NCBI GenBank assembly: GCA_002493085.1
Contig: DKXQ01000107.1
Coordinates: 1-5,249 of the forward strand
From: Lachnoclostridium sp. UBA7122
Lineage (GTDB): Bacteria > Bacillota > Clostridia > Lachnospirales > Lachnospiraceae
Reading direction: 5' to 3'
DNA: 5,249 bases
Below the pieces are notes generated by a model. That model saw nothing but the letters and a program-made list of their open reading frames with translations, was not told the DNA's origin and made no database searches. This document shows, one piece after another, positions 5,155 to 5,249 of this stretch. The translations under genes and the position numbers were made by a program. Within the stretch, counting starts at the first letter, position 1, and each line of letters opens with the position of its first letter.

Positions 5155-5249
5155 ACTGTCTTCATCTGGTCTGTATTTTAAAAATGCTGCTGGCACTTTG
5201 CCAGAAACTATATTAAGAAACCAGTCCTAAGGAACTGTAAATAAATTAA
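5155..5249. other. Intergenic sequence at the right edge, no gene recognised
   Basis: On the minus strand, stop codons close all three frames within the first ~45 nt from the edge, so at most the last few codons of an upstream gene are present. The stretch holds two small hairpins: CTGGCA/TGCCAG (5190-5204, 3-nt loop), followed on the minus strand by a short T-run, and an imperfect CAGTCC/GGAACTG pair at 5223-5237. No clear sigma-H or other promoter was found. Confidence 0.5.

Noticed and set aside
5120..5165. Possible sigma-H promoter using GAATAA in the hairpin
   Set aside because: No AGGA-type -35 lies at the required 11-12 nt spacing; the nearest sequence (GATGAAGA) is a poor match.
4740..5230. 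Plus-strand open frames opposite spoIIAA and its leader
   Set aside because: They are antisense to spoIIAA and run through the terminator hairpin, with no ribosome site or domain.

Overview
The window holds the forespore control locus of an endospore-forming, low-GC Gram-positive bacterium of the class Clostridia. The AT-rich composition, strong AGGAGG-type ribosome sites and protein sequences suggest a Lachnospiraceae-like organism, but this is inference and no species is identifiable from the window alone.

Layout, read on the minus strand from right to left: an intergenic stretch (5069-5249) carries a 13-bp terminator-like hairpin with a T-rich tail and an overlapping sigma-A-like promoter. 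The spoIIA operon follows: spoIIAA (anti-anti-sigma factor), spoIIAB (anti-sigma factor and kinase, overlapping spoIIAA by 17 nt) and sigF (12 nt later). Right at the sigF stop codon lies a near-consensus sigma-G promoter (TGAATA-N17-CATACTA on the minus strand). It leads into a second gene set: an unrecognised 66-residue membrane-anchored protein, spoVAA, spoVAB and spoVAC. The spoIIA-sigF-spoVA order matches Bacillus subtilis. The extra small gene, and the end of the operon after spoVAC with no spoVAD or spoVAE, do not.

On the plus strand, at the left, a convergent gene (119-1399) encodes a 426-residue protein with one N-proximal membrane segment and an Asp/Gly-rich DLTGDG motif like those of FG-GAP/VCBS proteins. 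It and spoVAC end tail to tail around a long two-part stem-loop (1426-1473).

How the genes work together (established from the B. subtilis paradigm): SpoIIAB binds and inhibits sigma-F and phosphorylates SpoIIAA. Dephosphorylated SpoIIAA releases sigma-F in the forespore, and sigma-F then leads to sigma-G. Sigma-G would here switch on the small protein and the SpoVA membrane proteins, which move dipicolinic acid into the spore and release it at germination. No insertion sequence, CRISPR array, tRNA or rRNA was seen. The points most worth following up are the small sigma-G-placed gene, the missing spoVAD/spoVAE, and an insertion of roughly 25 residues in the linker before region 4 of sigma-F.
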